Origin: Pseudomonas lundensis
GTDB taxonomy: Bacteria; Pseudomonadota; Gammaproteobacteria; Pseudomonadales; Pseudomonadaceae
DNA: 64,000 nucleotides
Reading direction: 5' to 3'
NCBI RefSeq assembly: GCF_002269125.1
Contig: NZ_NQKI01000024.1
Coordinates: 1 to 64,000 of the forward strand
The notes under the pieces were generated by a model that saw only the letters and a list, made by a program, of their open reading frames with translations, did no database searches and was not told the origin of the DNA. A program made the position numbers and the translations under genes. Numbering within the stretch: position 1 is the first letter of the stretch; every line of letters starts with the position of its first letter. Shown in pieces: positions 60,801-64,000 of the stretch.

Positions 60801-63800
60801 GCTTCGTGGCCTTCCTGCGGCGCATCGCTCCAGTCCTGATAGTCCACGGCGGTGGCGCCGGGACGATGAATGATTTGCAGCATGTGCTCACCGGCGTTCC
60901 AGCAGAAGGAGGCACGCAACGCTTCATGCCGTGCGACCACGGCTTGCCAGGCCCGGGCAAAACGTTGCGGGTCCAGCACACTGTTGATGCGGTAGCGGTC
61001 CTGCATGTAATACAACCCGGTGCCCGGCTCCAGCAAGGTGTGCAACAGCATGCCTTCCTGCATGGGGGTCATCGGGTACACGTCTTCGATGCACTCGGCG
61101 GGCACCGGCAGCGCGTCCAACTGCGCCTGAGTGAGCGCGGCCAGCGGGAAGTCCGACGGCGTCAGGCCCCCGGCACCGTCGCTCACACAATGCGCAATCA
61201 GCGCCTCAAGCTCGCGCAGGTAGGCCTGCGCCAGCGACTGCACGGTGGTCGTGTCATAGCGGTCAGCGCTGAAGGTCCAGCGCAGCAGCAGCTCGCCGCC
61301 GTAGACCTGACTGTCGATGCTCAACTCGTTGGGCAACGGCGCCTGCGGGTCATGGGCCGCCCCGACCGGTTCATCCAGCGGCCGGAACAACCCATCGCTG
61401 GCAAAACTCTGATCGAACTGACCCAGGTAATTGAACGTCACCGCCGCTTCCGGCAATGCGGCCAGTGCCTGCCGGGTCGCGCTGTCGGTCAGGTAACGCA
61501 GCACGCCATAGCCCAGGCCCTTATGCGGCACGCTGCGCAGGTGTTCCTTGATGGCCTTGATCGAAGCGCCCTGATCGTCGCTCAGCGGCGGGGTCAGGCG
61601 CACCGGGTAGGCACTGGTGAACCAGCCCACGGTGCGGCTCAGGTCGATACCGTCGAACAGGGTTTCACGCCCGTGGCCTTCCAGTTGCACCAACGTCGAG
61701 GGTTGCCCCGTCCAGCGGCACATGACCCGTGCCAGCGCAGTCAGCAACAGGTCATTGACCTGCGTGCGGTACGCGCCGGGCGCGTGTTGCAGCAATTGAC
61801 GGGTACGCTCGGCATCCAGCCGTACGCTGACAGTCTGCGCGTGCAGGTATTGCCTGCTGCCCTGCGGCCGGGCGCACGGCAACACGACCGGTGGCCCGTT
61901 AAGTTGCCGTTGCCACTGCCCCAACTCTTCGCGCAGCGCATCGCTGCTGGCATAGGCCTGCAAACGTTCGGCCCAGGCACGGAAGGCGCTGGTCTTGGCG
62001 GGCAAATTCAGGGGTTGATGCGCCGCCAGTTGGCGGTAAACCGTTTGCAGGTCGTCCAGCAGCACCCGCCAGGACACACCGTCGACGGCCACGTGGTGAA
62101 TCACCAGCAGCACGCGCTGCTCACCGTGCGGCCCGTTGAGCAGCAATGCGCGCAGCAATGGCCCGTCCTCCAGCGTGAGGCTGCGCTGGGCGTCGTCAAA
62201 CAGTGCTTCGCTGGCGCGCCAGTCAGTCACATCGGCCTGCCACAACACACCGTGATCGGCATCGCCCCGGTATTCGGCGCGCCATTGCCCGGCACGGTGC
62301 TCAAAACCCAGGCGCAAGGCATCGTGATGCACCAGCAATGCCACCAGTGCCCGTTCAAGCAGCTCGGGTTCAAGGCGCAGGGTCGGCTGCAACAGCACTG
62401 ACTGGTTCCAATGCTCGCGGTGCAGCATAGGGGTATCGAAGAACCAATGCTGGATCGGGGTCAACGCCGATTCGCCCGTGAGCTGTCCTTGCTCAGCGGT
62501 GGTCTGCTCGCAACGGGTGGCCACGCTCGCCAACGCGTGCACGGTTTGATGCTGGAACAAATCCCGCGGGCTGAAATGGATGCCCAGCTGCCGCGCCCGG
62601 CTGACCACCTGAATCGACAGGATCGAGTCGCCACCCAACTCAAAGAAGTTGTCATTGAGACCGACCTGCCCGAGGTTCAGCACATCACACCAGACCTGCG
62701 CCAAGCGCTGTTCCAGCGGGTTGCTCGGGGCCACGTACTGCGCACGGTTGTGCTCAGGGTCCGGGGTCGGCAAGGCGTGCCGGTCCAACTTGCCGTTGGC
62801 GGTCAGCGGCATGTTGGCCAGCAGCATCATATGAGTCGGCACCATGTAATCGGGCAACTGCGCCTTGAGCCGGGCTTTCAGCACTTCGCGCAAGGCCGCG
62901 TCCTCCGGGTGCGCTGCGTCGCACACCAGGTACGCCGCCAACTGTTTGCCGCCGGGCATGTCCAGCGCCAGCACCACCGCTTGGCGCACGGCCGGGTGTT
63001 CCAGCAGGCGACTTTCGATTTCCCCCAGCTCGATGCGGAAACCCCGGATTTTGACCTGATGGTCGACCCGCCCCACGTACTCGACCAGCCCGTCGGCGCG
63101 TTGGCGCACCCGATCGCCGGTGCGGTACAGACGTCCGCCCTCGTCAGAAAACGGATCGGCCACAAAGCGTTCGGCGGTCATGGCCGGGCGCTGGTGATAG
63201 CCTTGTGCCAAACCGGCACCTCCCACGTACAGCTCGCCAATGGCGCCCTGCGGCACCCGCGCCAGCCCGGCGTCGAGGATGTACGCCACGCGGGCGCCGA
63301 TCGCCCGGCCGATCGCCACACTGCCCGCCCCGTCTTCCAAGTGCTCGGGCGCCAGACTGGCCAGCGGCATGACCACGGTTTCTGTTGGGCCATAGGCGTT
63401 GAAAAACTGTTGCGGCTGGAACGCGGCCCGAATGCGTTGCAAATGTTCACCCGTCAAGGCTTCGCCGCCCGTGATGCACAGGCGCACCGGCAAGGTCTGC
63501 TGCTGCGTCGCCAGCCACTGCGCCAGCTGGCTGCCATAGCTGGGGGTGAACCCCAAAATATTGACCTGCTGCTCGCGTATCAGCTGGCAAATTGCCTGAG
63601 CGTCCCACTGCCCCTGAGCGCGCAACACCACCCGCGCACCGCTGAGCAACGGCACCAGCAAGCGCTCGGTCGCCGCATCAAAGTTGATGGAATAAAAATG
63701 CAGTTCACAGTCGTCCGGGCGCATACCGAAGGTGTCAATCACCGCGCGGCAATGCATGGCGATTTCACCGTGGGACACCGCCACACCTTTAGGCTGGCCA

Positions 63801-64000
63801 GTGGATCCGGAGGTGTAAATGAGGTAAGCCTGATGCTGCGCCAGGCTAATCAGTGGCAGCTCGGCTGCCGGGTACGCCGCCAGTTGCGCGCCGTCTTCCT
63901 CTGCACACCAGCGCGCCACGCCTTGAGGCAAAGGCCCCAGTGCGTCAAACAACGCGCGGTGGCTGAGCAGCAGGCCTATGCCGCTGTCTTCGATCATGTA
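57845..64000 (-). CDS. pvdL: Pyoverdine peptide synthetase, 3' part (PvdL-like), partial
   Basis: At least 2051 aa; the 5' part is beyond the window. Order in this part: adenylation A1 (YTSGSTGQPKG near 57), carrier T1 (FELGGDSILS, about 455), epimerisation E (HHVAVDGVSW about 636, NYLGQFDQ about 859), condensation C (from VYPMTPMQEGML about 975, HHILIDAW about 1110), A2 (YTSGSTGLPKG about 1592), T2 (FELGGHSLL about 1983), then the end. There is no thioesterase. The A2 code, read as D-I-W-E-L-T-A-D-D, suits diaminobutyrate. A-T-E-C-A(Dab)-T without thioesterase is the end of PvdL (D-Tyr, L-Dab). The A1 code did not read clearly as Tyr, so another pyoverdine NRPS remains possible. Confidence 0.75.
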   Translation of the reverse strand, partial: YMIEDSGIGLLLSHRALFDALGPLPQGVARWCAEEDGAQLAAYPAAELPLISLAQHQAYLIYTSGSTGQPKGVAVSHGEIAMHCRAVIDTFGMRPDDCELHFYSINFDAATERLLVPLLSGARVVLRAQGQWDAQAICQLIREQQVNILGFTPSYGSQLAQWLATQQQTLPVRLCITGGEALTGEHLQRIRAAFQPQQFFNAYGPTETVVMPLASLAPEHLEDGAGSVAIGRAIGARVAYILDAGLARVPQGAIGELYVGGAGLAQGYHQRPAMTAERFVADPFSDEGGRLYRTGDRVRQRADGLVEYVGRVDHQVKIRGFRIELGEIESRLLEHPAVRQAVVLALDMPGGKQLAAYLVCDAAHPEDAALREVLKARLKAQLPDYMVPTHMMLLANMPLTANGKLDRHALPTPDPEHNRAQYVAPSNPLEQRLAQVWCDVLNLGQVGLNDNFFELGGDSILSIQVVSRARQLGIHFSPRDLFQHQTVHALASVATRCEQTTAEQGQLTGESALTPIQHWFFDTPMLHREHWNQSVLLQPTLRLEPELLERALVALLVHHDALRLGFEHRAGQWRAEYRGDADHGVLWQADVTDWRASEALFDDAQRSLTLEDGPLLRALLLNGPHGEQRVLLVIHHVAVDGVSWRVLLDDLQTVYRQLAAHQPLNLPAKTSAFRAWAERLQAYASSDALREELGQWQRQLNGPPVVLPCARPQGSRQYLHAQTVSVRLDAERTRQLLQHAPGAYRTQVNDLLLTALARVMCRWTGQPSTLVQLEGHGRETLFDGIDLSRTVGWFTSAYPVRLTPPLSDDQGASIKAIKEHLRSVPHKGLGYGVLRYLTDSATRQALAALPEAAVTFNYLGQFDQSFASDGLFRPLDEPVGAAHDPQAPLPNELSIDSQVYGGELLLRWTFSADRYDTTTVQSLAQAYLRELEALIAHCVSDGAGGLTPSDFPLAALTQAQLDALPVPAECIEDVYPMTPMQEGMLLHTLLEPGTGLYYMQDRYRINSVLDPQRFARAWQAVVARHEALRASFCWNAGEHMLQIIHRPGATAVDYQDWSDAPQEGHEARLQALLKQEREAGFDLLNQAPFHLRLIRVGEARYWFMMSNHHILIDAWCRSLLMSDFFEIYSALGEDRAPQLALAPRYRDYIGWLQQQNLQQANQWWQRNLQGFEHTTYIPSDRPFLREHAGDSGGMLVGDCYTRLEVQDGVRLRELAQQHQLTINTFAQAAWALVLRRFSGERDVLFGVTVAGRPVALPQMQQTVGLFINSVALRVQMPEDGQALSVRQWLSDLLAHNMELREYEYLPLVTIQERSELPKGQPLFDSLFVFENAPVDMSVMDRAQRLKATSDSGRTHTNFPLTAVCYPGDDLGLHLSYDQRYFERSSVERLLAHFKRLLLALMDGLEGDMAQLPLLDDSERAFLIDGCNQSQCDYPLEQSYVALFEAQVAAHPERIVATCLDEQWRYRELNTASNRLGHALIAAGVRPDQPVALLAERGLPLLGMIIGSFKAGAGYLPLDPGLPGARLSRILDLSRAPLLVCTQACREQAQGLIDDAGCPVRPRLLVWEEVQAAALAEHNPQVYSQPDHLAYVIYTSGSTGLPKGVMVEQRGMLNNQLSKVPYLQLTGRDVIAQTASQSFDISVWQFLAAPLFGAQVAIVPNTLAHDPQALLAQVTAQRISVLESVPSLIQGMLAQEPVPLDSVRWMLPTGEAMPPELAQQWLARYPGIGLVNAYGPAECSDDVAFFRVDQASTQGSYLPIGTPTDNNRLYVLDSALQLVPLGAVGELCVAGTGVGRGYVSDPLRTATAFVPNPYGAPGERLYRTGDLARRRMDGVLEYVGRIDHQVKIRGYRIELGEIEARLHEQPHVRDAAVGVQEGANGRYLVGYLVAAPSALSHGERLEHIKRRLRAELPEYMVPLHWTWLEGMPLNANGKLDRKALPALEIGQQPREDYVAPRTELEQTLADIWAEVLQVDRVGITDNFFELGGHSLLATQIASRVQKVLQRNVPLRAMFECSCVQALAQYIQGLEDSEINEEKVDRLSDLMAELEGL

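Noticed and set aside
60674..62401. Long + strand open frame opposite the NRPS gene
   Set aside because: It is an antisense shadow of a GC-rich NRPS; the - strand frame has all expected domain motifs.
1..64000. CRISPR arrays, insertion sequences and rRNA genes
   Set aside because: No regularly spaced repeats, transposase or rRNA sequence was seen.

Overview
The window comes from a fluorescent Pseudomonas chromosome, most likely the P. fluorescens group in the broad sense. The evidence is the thrS-infC-rpmI-rplT-pheS-pheT-ihfA-merR-tRNA-Pro order, an rbs operon next to a periplasmic glutaminase-asparaginase, and pyoverdine genes (pvdH, an MbtH-like gene and a non-ribosomal peptide synthetase that looks like the 3' part of pvdL). 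No species is assigned.

Positions 1 to about 31,290 are the right-hand part of a temperate phage integrated at the 3' end of a tRNA-Pro(GGG) gene; its left end lies outside the window. The right arm (+ strand) carries an integrase, an excisionase-like gene, RecT and YqaJ-type recombination genes and small accessory genes. The immunity region has a cleavable CI-type repressor cotranscribed with a secreted Rap1a/Tai-family protein, and a divergent cro-cII-O-P-rusA series. Two clusters of 17-bp operators flank the repressor operon in an OL/OR layout, and a boxA antitermination signal follows the presumed PL promoter. Leftward come a small HTH gene in the Q position, a terminator, holin, SAR endolysin, nested Rz/Rz1, and then a T7-style podovirus virion set: portal, scaffold, capsid, tail tubular A and B, a GNAT protein in the gp13 slot, internal virion proteins, both terminase subunits and a tail-fibre N-terminus. 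The phage is therefore a mosaic of lambda-type control with a T7-type particle. No T7-type RNA polymerase is seen.

The most interesting unexplained phage signal is a 20-nt hairpin motif (AAATAGTCGGGAAACCGACA on the - strand) present five times in the late operon. It always has the same orientation and always lies 47-168 nt before the next gene. A second is a pair of structured leader elements before two consecutive early genes.

Positions 31,294-39,100 are the conserved translation operon, read leftward. Its thrS leader has two hairpins whose 7-nt loops carry threonine anticodons (GGU and UGU), which suggests autoregulation by tRNA mimicry as in E. coli. infC starts with ATT.

Positions 39,096-48,700 hold small envelope or unknown genes, a cold-shock gene, the rbsBACRKD ribose operon with an RbsR operator, and ansB with a sigma-54 promoter. 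From 48,784 onward come an MbtH-like gene and pvdH, each behind a PvdS-type iron-starvation box, then a CycA-like amino-acid permease, a two-component system divergent from a dsbD-dsbE-dsbG thiol-disulfide operon (the DsbRS arrangement of P. aeruginosa PA2476-PA2480), and the convergent NRPS gene.
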